Of a DNA stretch of 64,000 nucleotides, positions 25,419 through 33,855 are shown one piece after another. The notes beneath the pieces were generated by a model. It searched no databases and had not been told where the DNA came from. It saw only the letters and a program-made list of their open reading frames with translations. The stretch is from NCBI GenBank assembly GCA_012839295.1, contig DUNO01000023.1:1-64000 (forward strand). The letters run 5' to 3'. The position numbers were made by a program, and so were the translations under genes. The stretch's first letter is position 1. Every line of letters begins with the position of its first letter. Origin of the DNA: Clostridiales bacterium (lineage in GTDB: Bacteria; Bacillota; Clostridia; Lachnospirales; Lachnospiraceae).

Positions 25419-27083
25419 ATGAAGGAAAACATTAAGGTCGAGGTAAACGGGCAGGCATGTGAATATCCCCATAATACAACACTTTTGGAAATCAGCAGGG
25501 ATTTTCAAAAGGATTATGAGAATGACATTATCTTAGCTTTTGTGAATGGCAAGCTCCGGGAGTTATTCAAGCATGTATCAGATGGAAGCGAGATCCGCTT
25601 TGTCACTACAGCGGAAGACACAGGAGGGAAAACCTATAACAGGGGTATGGTTTTGGTCATGCTAAAAGCGCTGCATGCAGAATTTGGTGTGGAAAATGTT
25701 GAAAAGGTCACAGTAGAATACACCATAAGCAACGGCCTTTTCTGTGAATATAAAGGCAAATATCCGATGACGGCAGAGCGTTTGGAAGCAATTAAAGCGA
25801 GGATGAAGGATATTATCCAAAGGGATATTCCGTTTATGAAGCGTAGTATAGGGACGGATGATGCGATTGAATTATTCCGCCATTATAGGATGTATGACAA
25901 GGAAAAGCTTTTTAAGTACCGCCGGGTATCTAAGGCAAACATCTACAGCCTGGACGGCTTTGAGGACTATTACTATGGCTATATGCCTTCCAATACAGGC
26001 ATATTAAAATATTTTGACCTGATGCTGTATGAAAGTGGATTCCTGTTATTGCTGCCGGATAAGAAAAATCCGACACGGCTGGATCCCTTTGTCCCCCAGA
26101 AGAAGCTTTATCTCGCTTTAAAGGAGGCAAATGAATGGGCGGATATGATGGGCATTCCAAATGTTGGCGCACTGAATGACGTAATAGCCAGCGGAAAGAT
26201 CAATGAGCTCATACTGGTACAGGAAGCCCTGCAGGAGAAGAAAATCAGTGAAATAGCGGAAACCATTAAGAAAGCCGGTGATAAGAAGTTCATCATGATA
26301 GCTGGCCCCTCCTCCTCGGGTAAAACAACCTTTTCGCACCGGCTGAGCATACAGCTTATGGCCCATGGGCTTAAGCCCCACCCGATTGCCGTGGACAATT
26401 ATTTTGTAGACCGTGAAAAAACACCGAGGGACGAGAATGGCAATTATAATTTTGAGGTGCTGGGAGCGATTGATATTGAACAATTTAATAAGGATATGAC
26501 GGAGCTTTTGAATGGTAAGCCGGTGGATATTCCGAATTTTAATTTTGTAACCGGTTTCAGGGAATATAAAGGTAATTATCTGACCCTAGGAGAGAATGAC
26601 ATTCTGGTAATTGAAGGGATCCACGGGTTAAACGACGCCCTCTCCTATTCACTCCCCAGGGAGAGCAAGTTCAAAATATATATTAGCGCCTTAACACAGC
26701 TAAATATTGATGAGCACAACCGTATTCCGACTACGGATGGAAGGCTGATCCGGAGAATGGTACGTGACGCCAGGACAAGAGGCGCTTCAGCCCAGAAAAC
26801 AATCTCAATGTGGCCATCGGTGCGACGTGGGGAAGAGGAGAACATATTCCCCTTCCAGGAGGACGCTGATGTAATGTTTAATTCCGCTTTAATTTATGAG
26901 CTGGCAGTATTGAAGCAATACGCGGAGCCAATCCTTTTTGGTATTGACCGGAATTGCAAGGAATACATTGAGGCGAAACGCCTGCTCAAATTCCTGGATT
27001 ATTTTATAGCAACACCAAGTGAAGTAGTGCCCCAGAATTCGATTTTAAAAGAATTTATCGGGGAAAGCTGCTTTAAGGTGTGA
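25419..27083 (+). CDS. Nucleoside kinase with threonyl-tRNA-synthetase-like N-terminus (uridine kinase family)
   Basis: The 554-residue protein begins with a TGS-like domain (about 1-65) and a ThrRS second-additional-domain-like section, followed by a P-loop kinase domain with MIAGPSSSGKTTFSHRL near residue 294, VDNYFVDRE and VIEGIHGLND. This fusion is a known clostridial family annotated as nucleoside or uridine kinase; the nucleoside is not established. GAAGAAGAGGAG precedes ATG 25419. The pfkB-type gene follows 21 bases later, suggesting an operon around sugar or nucleoside phosphorylation. Confidence 0.88.
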   Translation: MKENIKVEVNGQACEYPHNTTLLEISRDFQKDYENDIILAFVNGKLRELFKHVSDGSEIRFVTTAEDTGGKTYNRGMVLVMLKALHAEFGVENVEKVTVEYTISNGLFCEYKGKYPMTAERLEAIKARMKDIIQRDIPFMKRSIGTDDAIELFRHYRMYDKEKLFKYRRVSKANIYSLDGFEDYYYGYMPSNTGILKYFDLMLYESGFLLLLPDKKNPTRLDPFVPQKKLYLALKEANEWADMMGIPNVGALNDVIASGKINELILVQEALQEKKISEIAETIKKAGDKKFIMIAGPSSSGKTTFSHRLSIQLMAHGLKPHPIAVDNYFVDREKTPRDENGNYNFEVLGAIDIEQFNKDMTELLNGKPVDIPNFNFVTGFREYKGNYLTLGENDILVIEGIHGLNDALSYSLPRESKFKIYISALTQLNIDEHNRIPTTDGRLIRRMVRDARTRGASAQKTISMWPSVRRGEEENIFPFQEDADVMFNSALIYELAVLKQYAEPILFGIDRNCKEYIEAKRLLKFLDYFIATPSEVVPQNSILKEFIGESCFKV

Positions 27084-27104
27084 GTTGAAAGGGAGAGATG
27101 GATA

Positions 27105-28015
27105 ATGAAGCTTCTGAACATGGGATCCTTAAACTATGATTATGTTTATAGGGTGAGCCATATCGTTAAACCGGGAGAGACCATCCTGTCAAAGGGAATG
27201 GAAATCTTCTGCGGAGGGAAGGGGCTGAACCAGTCGGTCGCTTTGGCCAGGGCAGGAGAACGGGTATACCATGCGGGGCTGGTTGGGATGGATGGGGACT
27301 TGCTCCTGGAAACCTGCAAGGAAAATCAGATTGATACAAGCTATATAAAAAAGGTAGAAGGAAAAAGCGGCCATACCATGATACAGGTAGATGAGAATGG
27401 ACAAAACTGTATTCTCCTTTATGGTGGAAGCAATCAAGCCTTTACTAAGGAATACATTGGTGACGTGCTGGATTCTTTTGATAAGGGTGACTGGATTCTG
27501 CTGCAGAACGAGGTAAACCATTTAGGCTATATCATTGACCAGGCTTATGAAAAGGGGTTACGGATCGCCTTAAATCCGTCTCCATTTAACCGGGCTATTT
27601 ATGAATGTGATTTATCGAAGGTATCACTCTTTCTGTTAAATGAGATTGAGGGAGAACAGATTACTGGTAAATCAGATAAAAAAGAAATTCTGGATACGCT
27701 GGAGAAGCGGTACCCAGAGGCCGAAATCATACTGACCCTGGGGTCTGTGACGGGGTGGTATACAGATATCAGTCAACTCAATTTACCCATGGGATTTATA
27801 AAGTTAATGTAGTGGACACCACAGCGGCTGGAGATACCTTTACAGGGTATTTCATTTATGGAAAGCTCCATGGACTTACGATACAGAAGGCTTTGGAGTT
27901 GGCCTCAAAAGCATCGGCAATTGCGGTATCAAGGGCTGGCGCTACGGCTTCAATCCCACTTATGGGAGAGGTTATGGATGCGGGGTTAGAGCTTAAAAAT
28001 AAGGGATATGAATAG
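27105..28015 (+). pseudogene. PfkB-family ribokinase-like gene with a -1 frameshift
   Basis: Homologous to ribokinase: SLNYDYVYRVSHIVKPGETI, FCGGKGLNQSVALARAGE, and the anion-hole motif DTTAAGDTFTGYF. The reading frame is broken at a G4 run (27752-27755): the first frame continues to a stop at 27812, while the conserved C-terminal half lies in another frame to 28015. Adding one G restores the expected sequence (TLGSVTG then VVYRYQS). It is either a real inactivation or a homopolymer error in the assembly. The final 25 bases are repeated twice beyond the stop. Confidence 0.88.
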
Positions 28016-28058
28016 AGCTTAAATAAGGGACATGAATGGAGCTTAAAAGACATGTGGA
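27989..28058 (+). repeat. Threefold tandem repeat at the end of the pfkB-family gene
   Basis: GAGCTTAAAAATAAGGGATA (27989 onward) recurs at 28015 and, shortened, at 28039. The first copy runs into the TAG stop. Same pattern as after dnaG. Confidence 0.8.
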
Positions 28059-28078
28059 TTAGAATTGTAATTATGTAT

Positions 28079-28458
28079 GAGCAGCACGGTAAGCCGGGTT
28101 CTGTCGTGGATGGTCATCTATCTTGACCACATGTTACCATGTGGCTCCAGTTCCGCTTTTGCGGATACTACGCGACCTACCCTAAGGCACGGCGGGCAAC
28201 CGTATCGCCTTATGTTCGGTCTTGCTTCGGGTGGGGTTTACATAGCCTCTCCTGTTACCAGAAGAGCGGTGGTCTCTTAAGCCACCTTTCCATCCTTACC
28301 TGTACCTGTGCCTGATGGTTCAGGCATTGTTTACAGGCGGTATATTTCTGTTGCACTAGCCTTGGAGTCGCCTCCACCGGACGTTATCCGGCACCCTGCC
28401 CTATGAAGCCCGGACTTTCCTCACCTACGAATAGGCGCGACCATCTGTGCTACTCACA
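28079..28458 (-). ncRNA. rnpB: RNase P RNA (bacterial type A-like)
   Basis: Catalytic RNA that matures tRNA 5' ends. Read on the minus strand, it has the conserved GAGGAAAGTCCGGGCT P4 region near the 5' end, AGGGCAGGGTGCC, GGATAACGTCCGG, and near the 3' end the P4 partner and AGAACCCGGCTTA. The P1 helix pairs GAGTAGCAC at the 5' end with GTGCTGCTC at the 3' end (28079-28087), fixing the limits. About 380 nt, convergent with the pfkB-family gene. Confidence 0.96.
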
Positions 28459-28464
28459 GGTTGT

Positions 28465-28493
28465 ATTGTAACATGGGCAGATAAAAAAGTAAA
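28465..28493 (-). promoter_or_regulatory. rnpB promoter
   Basis: On the minus strand TTTACT (28493-28488), a 17-base spacer and TACAAT (28470-28465) end about seven bases before the predicted RNA 5' end. Confidence 0.75.
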
Positions 28494-28576
28494 GATGTGA
28501 GAAACTAGGATTTCCGCATAAATATGGCATTAAAAATCAGCTGGTAAAATCTTCTTTAAATTTTTTTTAAAAAACA

Positions 28577-28605
28577 CTGTCAAAAATAGAATTTTATGTT
28601 ATAAT
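28577..28605 (+). promoter_or_regulatory. Promoter facing a long hairpin
   Basis: CTGTCA (28577-28582), 17 bases and TATAAT (28600-28605) point toward the 28644-28728 hairpin, with no coding sequence on that strand for over 1 kb. Confidence 0.5.
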
Positions 28606-28643
28606 ATAACCATATTTTTTCTTCTTCCGTTTTCATAGTTCGC

Positions 28644-28728
28644 GAATCGAAGCCACCAAGCCGTCCTGTCAGCGTTTCAGTACATCAGGAATGTACGAGT
28701 AAATGCAGGAGACCTGGTGGCTTGATTC
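28644..28728. ncRNA. 85-nt nested hairpin next to the orphan response regulator
   Basis: GAATC..AGCCACCAAG at the left pairs with CCTGGTGGCTTGATTC at the right; inside, TCCT pairs with AGGA, GCGTTT with AAATGC, and GTACAT with ATGTAC around a CAGGA loop. It begins 39 bases after a plus-strand promoter and lies 22 bases beyond the regulator stop on the minus strand. It may be a small RNA or the 3' end of the regulator message; there is no U-tract on either strand. Confidence 0.5.
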
Positions 28729-28749
28729 GTATATCATCTCATACATATA

Positions 28750-29535
28750 TCAGCTCACGGCTTCAATTTTATATCCAACGCCCCATACGGTTTTGATTAT
28801 TTGGGTTTTTCTCTGATCTGTTTCAAACTTTTCGCGGATTCTGCGGATATGTACCATGACGGTATTGTTTACCTCGAACACCTTCTCATTCCACACCCGT
28901 TCAAAAATGTCCTCTGTAGAAAATACTTTTCCAGCATTACTTGCCAGCAAATACAGAATATCGAATTCGATGGGGGTCAGCCTTATATCCCGGCCATTTA
29001 AATTTACCTTATGCGTGTCTTTGTCTATGATAAGATGATCCAGCACGATGACCTGGCCGGGTCTCCCGGAGTTTCCCAATTGGTTTAGCTTTGTATATCT
29101 ACGCAGCTGAGCCTTTACTCTTGCCATCAGCTCCAGGGGATCAAAGGGTTTTGTAATATAATCGTCCGCGCCTGCACCCAGTCCCGTGATCTTATCCAAA
29201 ACCTTGGAGTTTGCACTGAGCAGAATAATAGGAACGGCACTTTCCTCCCTGATGATCTTGCACATGGCTAGTCCGTCCATCTCTGGTGCTACCAGATCCA
29301 GGATCACCAGCTTAAAATCATAGGCCCCCAACAATTGAAGCCCTTCCCAGGCGCTATAGGCCTTTTTAACCCGGAAGCCTTCACTGGCCAAATGAATTTC
29401 CACCAGATCCAAAATGTCCCCATCATCATCTATAACCAATATTTGATCCTGCTCTACCATCTCCGGATTTTTTGATGATAAATCAAGGCTCTTCTTATTA
29501 TAATGTATCTTATTACGTTCCATATAAAATTCCAT
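28750..29535 (-). CDS. OmpR/PhoB-family response regulator, orphan
   Basis: DNA-binding regulator. After a charged leader, the receiver domain runs from ILVIDDDGDILDLV with the phosphoacceptor in LVILDLVAPEMDG and the switch Lys in DDYITKPFDP. The C-terminal winged helix includes RLTPIEFDILYLLASNAGKVFS and the HIRRIREK recognition helix. ATG 29535 is preferred over 29553 because GAGGG lies seven bases upstream. No histidine kinase is adjacent. A palindrome overlapping its -35 suggests autoregulation. Confidence 0.9.
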   Translation of the reverse strand: MEFYMERNKIHYNKKSLDLSSKNPEMVEQDQILVIDDDGDILDLVEIHLASEGFRVKKAYSAWEGLQLLGAYDFKLVILDLVAPEMDGLAMCKIIREESAVPIILLSANSKVLDKITGLGAGADDYITKPFDPLELMARVKAQLRRYTKLNQLGNSGRPGQVIVLDHLIIDKDTHKVNLNGRDIRLTPIEFDILYLLASNAGKVFSTEDIFERVWNEKVFEVNNTVMVHIRRIREKFETDQRKTQIIKTVWGVGYKIEAVS

Positions 29536-29582
29536 AAAAGCACCCTCATTCATAGCTTCACATACTGCAGCAATACATATAT

Positions 29583-29614
29583 ATTATATAGACGAACTTT
29601 TACCAGTAAAAGTT
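29583..29614 (-). promoter_or_regulatory. Promoter with overlapping palindromic operator for the orphan regulator
   Basis: AACTTTTAC-CA-GTAAAAGTT (29595-29614) is a perfect 9-bp inverted repeat around a 2-base centre. On the minus strand it overlaps a TTTTAC -35 at 29611-29606, with TATAAT at 29588-29583 after 17 bases. A regulator bound here would cover the polymerase site. The 350-base gap between the regulator and the Rpn gene contains only this and the Rpn promoter. Confidence 0.65.
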
Positions 29615-29785
29615 CCGTTGATTTGTCATTGTTGTTAAAATATTTGTGCCCAATATTTGCGGCCTGGAATTGGGCTGTAAATGGAGTTATTCCTTAAATT
29701 GATATTATGAATATTATTATTCTAAAAGATCAGGCGTATCAGCCAGTTACCAGCCAATTATTATTTATGAAACCAACTCACGGTA

Positions 29786-29814
29786 TTGCACCGACTATCA
29801 GCATTTGCTATAAT
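29786..29814 (+). promoter_or_regulatory. Promoter for the Rpn-family gene
   Basis: TTGCAC (29786-29791), 17 bases, TATAAT (29809-29814), followed by a GTACCC/GGGTAC leader hairpin and AGGAGG before ATG 29889. Confidence 0.7.
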
Positions 29815-29888
29815 CTTATTATAAGAGATAGTGCTGGAGCTGGCATGATTGCAGTACCCGGGACAGTTGGGGTACACAGGAGGAAAGT

Positions 29889-30788
29889 ATGCAATTATTA
29901 GAAAAGATGCCAGAGACATCCCGGGTAAGAAATCAGATTCCGGATACCCGCAGGGCCTATTTGGATATCTGGGAAGAAAGCTACGCCAACAGGAGTAAGA
30001 ATTCCGAAACTGTAAGAGAAGCCCCAGTATGTTATGAAGTGGGGGAAGAACGTCTTAATCCCTTAAATGATTATCTGTTCAGCCAGTATATGGGGACAGA
30101 AGAATGCAGGGTCTGTCTGATTTCCTTTCTTAACGCGGTATTGGAGGAGGAAGTCAAAGAGGTCGAGATAATCAAGAATATCATACAAAGAAGCCAGTAT
30201 TATAATGGAAGATTATATATATCAGGGATTGCCATGGGTGAGGATTATAAAAAGCTGGGCAGGGTGATTTCAATTAATATATTAGCCTACAACGGGCTGG
30301 ATTACCCGGAATATCATCTTAGTAGCCATTTCAGGATTGACCAGCACCCGGAGGATATCTTAAGCCCCTATCAGGAAATCCATTTTTTACAGCTTAAGAA
30401 GTTTTACAGGAGTGGAGAATATGACCCGGGCAACCCGTTGCACCGATAGATGAAGTATTTTGACCGTAACCTGAGTAGAGAAGAATTGGAGGTGTTGATT
30501 CAAATGGACGAAGCAATTAAGATGGCAGAGGAAAGAACGGAGAGAGTGGCAGCTGACGAAGAGGAAAGGCGATTTTATGAAGCGTTAGAGGATTGGGAAA
30601 GAGATAGGTTAAGCTTGATAAATGCAGTCGAGGATGCCCGTGAGGAAGGACTTGAGAAGGGGGGTGAGAAAGAAAAACAAGAAATAGCAAGAAACTCCCT
30701 GTCCCTAGGGCTGCCGAAGGATGTTATTGCAAAGATCACAGGATTAACGCTACAGGAGATAGAGAATCTTAGTAAGCATGAAGAGTAA
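29889..30788 (+). pseudogene. Rpn/PD-(D/E)XK nuclease family transposase-like gene with in-frame amber codon
   Basis: Rpn-type proteins are PD-(D/E)XK nucleases linked to transposition or recombination. The first part has LNDYLFSQYMG and VCLISFLNAVLEEE, then INILAYN, LSSHFRIDQ and FLQLKKF. At 30447-30449 a TAG replaces the Trp expected in the NPLHRWMKYFD type motif, and the same frame continues with MKYFDRNLSREELEVL to the normal C-terminus (DEAIKMAEERTER, AREEGLEKG) at 30788. TGG to TAG is a single change. The gene is probably inactive unless the amber is suppressed. Confidence 0.85.
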
Positions 30789-30839
30789 TTAAAAAGCTCC
30801 TGTTTCCACTCACTGTTGAAGACCTATAAATGAACAGCC

Positions 30840-32326
30840 GAGTGTGTGAAGAAAAGTCTGTAAATGACTTTCTATGATAATTAATTAAGGATCTTGAGTC
30901 TGTTTCTACACAGTCCAATCCTTGGATACACTATAAACAATAACAAAGAGCATGTCAAGAAAACTCTGCATACCAGAGATTCCTGACGTGCTCTTCTCAT
31001 TTATTAGATTAAATCGGGAGCCTTCCCTCGTACATGATAGAAAGTTCACCATACACTTTACCCCAGTTTCTGAGAGGCATAGTCCATTTCTTTGTTGCCT
31101 CAAATGTAGCTAGGTAAAGGGCTTTTAGAAGTGACGTATCGCTCGGAAAGACGCTCCTCTGGCGATTGAGTTTACGGTATGTACTGTTTAGACTTTCTAT
31201 TGCATTTGTAGTATAAATGACCTTCCTGACTTCGGCAGAAAACTTGAAAATAGGACTGATTACATCCCAGTTCTTATGCCAGCTTTTCATTGCATTCGGA
31301 TAGCGCTCATCCCATTTGGTGCAAACTTCATCCAGTCGGGCAAGTCCGGCTTCTTCTGAAGCTGCATGGTAGATTTTCTTCAGATCAGTTGCGAATTCTT
31401 TTTTGTCCTTGTCAGCTACGTATTTCAAGGTATTTCTCACCTGATGTACGATGCAGCGTTGGTATTCAGTGTTCGGGAAGGCCACTACAATGGATTCCTT
31501 GATGCCGGTTAGTCCATCTGCACAAAGAAGGAGTATATCCTGTACACCTCGGTTTTTAAGCTCGTTAAGGATACTGAGCCAGTATTTACTGCTCTCATTG
31601 GCACCTACCTGTATCGATAATACCTCTTTTCTACCTTCTTCATTTATACCCAGGATTATGTATGCTGCCAACTTCTTGATGATGCTGTTGTCCCTTACTG
31701 AGAAATGTACTGCATCGATGAATACAATCGGATAAATGCTTGAGAGAGGACGCTTCTGCCACTGCTCAATCTCCGGGAGAAGTTTGTCGGTTATGTCTGA
31801 TACCATACCTTCACTGACTTCGAAACCGTAAATATCCTCGATAGTCTCAGAAATCTGGCGTGTTGTCATTCCTTTTGCATACATGGATATGATTTTGTCA
31901 TCAATCGCAGATATATCTTTCTGTCTTTTCTTAACAACCTTAGGTTCAAAAGAACTTTCTCGGTCCTGAGGGACATTAATCGTTGCTTCGCCGTATTTAC
32001 TTCTAATCTGTTTTTGCTTATAACCGTTTCGAGAGTTCTGGTTTTCGGATCTTTCATATGGATCATAGCCCAGATGATCGTCCATTTCTACTTCAAGCAT
32101 TTCCTTGATCGTACCACCCAATAGGTCTTTAAGAGCATCCTGGATATCTTCAGCAGACTGGATGTCGTATTCCTGTAAAAGGGCAGCGATGATATTTTTC
32201 TTTCCTTCGGTCATTCTGACCGGTTCACGTTTTTTTGCCATAATAAAAGGCCTCCTATGATATTTTTATTTTATCATAGAAAGCCTTAGCGAAATACTTA
32301 TTTTACAGACTTTGTTTCACAGTCTC
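30840..32326 (-). mobile_element. IS256-family insertion sequence with 8-bp target duplication
   Basis: The ends carry imperfect inverted repeats sharing GAG..TGTGAA..AAAGTCTGTAAA (left from 30840, right to 32326, about 20 of 24 bases identical). Directly outside, GAACAGCC occurs at 30832-30839 and again at 32327-32334, a perfect 8-bp target duplication as expected for IS256. One transposase gene fills the element. A transposase terminator hairpin (GAGCA..TGCTC) lies at about 30945-30998. The intact gene, ends and duplication point to recent insertion. Confidence 0.93.
31009..32241 (-). CDS. IS256-family transposase (mutator type)
   Basis: DDE transposase of the MULE/mutator group. The 410-residue protein has an N-terminal region (AALLQEYDIQSAEDIQ, LLGGTIKEMLEVEMDDHLGY), a DNA-binding centre (ISEMYAKGMTTRQIS-like), and the catalytic core with PIVFIDAVHF (first Asp), LLLCADGLTGIKE (second Asp) and YTTNAIESLNSTYRKL (Glu region). 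Full length, no breaks. AGGAGG precedes ATG 32241. Confidence 0.95.
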   Translation of the reverse strand: MAKKREPVRMTEGKKNIIAALLQEYDIQSAEDIQDALKDLLGGTIKEMLEVEMDDHLGYDPYERSENQNSRNGYKQKQIRSKYGEATINVPQDRESSFEPKVVKKRQKDISAIDDKIISMYAKGMTTRQISETIEDIYGFEVSEGMVSDITDKLLPEIEQWQKRPLSSIYPIVFIDAVHFSVRDNSIIKKLAAYIILGINEEGRKEVLSIQVGANESSKYWLSILNELKNRGVQDILLLCADGLTGIKESIVVAFPNTEYQRCIVHQVRNTLKYVADKDKKEFATDLKKIYHAASEEAGLARLDEVCTKWDERYPNAMKSWHKNWDVISPIFKFSAEVRKVIYTTNAIESLNSTYRKLNRQRSVFPSDTSLLKALYLATFEATKKWTMPLRNWGKVYGELSIMYEGRLPI

Positions 32327-32412
32327 GAACAGCCCGATAGGATTGTTTACTCACCAGAAAAGTCAAATAATGCCGGGTTTAAAAAATAATTGGCCCTATC
32401 GAAAAGGTAGGG

Positions 32413-33276
32413 CTATCCTTTTTGCAGCCTTTCCACATATGCATTCAATTTCTTAGAAATCCGAAGCCTCTGGAAGATAGAAGCGTAGGCAATCTCATCC
32501 ATTCCATCAATAAAATTCTGAGGATAATTCTTGTCCATACCATGGTTTTTCAATAATAAGGCGGCTTTATTATAAGCAATTGCAGCCTCTTCCTCGGAAG
32601 GATATTTCCCGACCAGATAATCCCCGTTAATATGTATTTTTGCCAGGTACATGGTCTCGCCCCGGTTCTGTATTTTAGTAACCCCGTGATATTGGTTTAT
32701 AACCTTGATATTATGATAGCTGAAATCATGGTCGTCCCCATTAACAAAGATATAATCCTTTCCGGCAACACCATAATTCTTTATCCCATACCTGGATAAG
32801 ATGTTAACCTGCATTCCGTAATAGGATACAAAAAGGTGTCCGCCCCGCTTGATAATCTTATGGCTGGCATAGAAGAAAAGGTCATCCGCATCAAACCTGT
32901 AACAGGTGTCTTGATCCACATAATATAGGAAGTAACGCTTCTTTATATAAATGGGATTCTTAAAATATATCTTATTATCCCTGAAATTGACCAATACAAT
33001 CCACTTGTCAAAAGGCAGTATGCAGCCATGGGGATAATCCTTGGAAAGATGATCCCCATAGGAAATACCTCCATGCAGAAAGTTTGCACTGGAAACATCC
33101 CCGGGCGAGCTGGCGGAAGACCCTGACAAAATGTCAGCAGCAAGCAGATAAGCCTGATGGGCAAGCCCTTCCTCAGGATAACTTCCCAGGCTGATATGCT
33201 TTCCCCTATAGGTAATGGACGCCCGATAATAGGTGGTACCATTTTTCTTTTTAGCAAGAAATACTCCAGGTAACAT
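32413..33276 (-). CDS. AP2-domain DNA-binding protein
   Basis: The 287-residue protein has two AP2-like segments: residues 5-50 (GVFLAKKKNGTTYYRASI, GKHISLGSYPEEGLAHQAY) and about 195-245 (YHGVTKIQNRGETMYLAKI, LVGKYPSEEEAAIAYNKAA). The middle is Tyr/Phe-rich with no recognised motif. Bacterial AP2 proteins are often attached to homing endonucleases or integrases; here there is no nuclease motif. Function unknown. GGAGGGGG precedes ATG 33276. It lies beside the IS256 copy but outside its ends. Confidence 0.7.
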   Translation of the reverse strand: MLPGVFLAKKKNGTTYYRASITYRGKHISLGSYPEEGLAHQAYLLAADILSGSSASSPGDVSSANFLHGGISYGDHLSKDYPHGCILPFDKWIVLVNFRDNKIYFKNPIYIKKRYFLYYVDQDTCYRFDADDLFFYASHKIIKRGGHLFVSYYGMQVNILSRYGIKNYGVAGKDYIFVNGDDHDFSYHNIKVINQYHGVTKIQNRGETMYLAKIHINGDYLVGKYPSEEEAAIAYNKAALLLKNHGMDKNYPQNFIDGMDEIAYASIFQRLRISKKLNAYVERLQKG

Positions 33277-33744
33277 TCAAGTCTCCCCCTCCTTCTTCTT
33301 CTTCTTCTGGGAGGCTTTGGCCTCCTTTTTTGGAAACTATGACCTCCTCTTTTTGGAAACTATGATCTCCCCTTTTTTTGAGAATATGCCTCCGAACAGC
33401 AAACGAAGCAAATTTTGATCATTTCAATTTAAATATAGCAGATAAAATAAATGTGCGCAAGGCGAATGAAAATCGACAATAATTGTTAACGAATTATTAC
33501 GTTCCGTTTGTGTAGAATCGCTAGCTTTTTGCCTGAAAAACGTACTAAAGCAGTAGAATATGTATAAATTACCAGATTGAAGAGTAAAATATTTAATATA
33601 TAGTTAATAATTTGTTAAAATTCGCTTGTACATTTTTTACATGGGAACAGCAGAAAACACAACCCATAATTGTTACAATATACCATTGCTGGAAGATGAT
33701 GGTTAATAATTATCGTACCAAATAACGAAAATGGGCTTACGTTA
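33277..33744. other. AT-rich intergenic region with hairpin and 23-nt tandem repeat
   Basis: The first part holds CTTCTTCTTC runs, a plus-strand terminator-like hairpin (GGAGGC 33310-33315 with GCCTCC 33320-33325, then T6) and two 23-nt tandem units of TTTTTGGAAACTATGAYCTC (33327-33349 and 33350-33372) followed by another T run. The rest to 33744 is AT-rich with no gene seen. Confidence 0.6.
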
Positions 33745-33773
33745 TTGACACAAAAATATCCTTTGCCTATAAT
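33745..33773 (+). promoter_or_regulatory. Consensus sigma-A promoter for the SleB-like gene
   Basis: TTGACA (33745-33750), exactly 17 bases, TATAAT (33768-33773): a perfect consensus, predicting strong vegetative expression rather than sporulation control. Confidence 0.88.
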
Positions 33774-33855
33774 GCATGATAGCGTCATTGAGTATTACAA
33801 AAAATGGAAAATCAAACAGAAATGGAATTTGCATTTCTAGAAAAGAGGAAAGAGT

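Noticed and set aside
28070..28330. Open frame on the plus strand across 28077-28280
   Set aside because: It is the complement of RNase P RNA.
30832..32334. IS256 insertion as the cause of Rpn gene inactivation
   Set aside because: The target duplication lies 44 bases after the Rpn stop; the gene is broken instead by an internal TAG.
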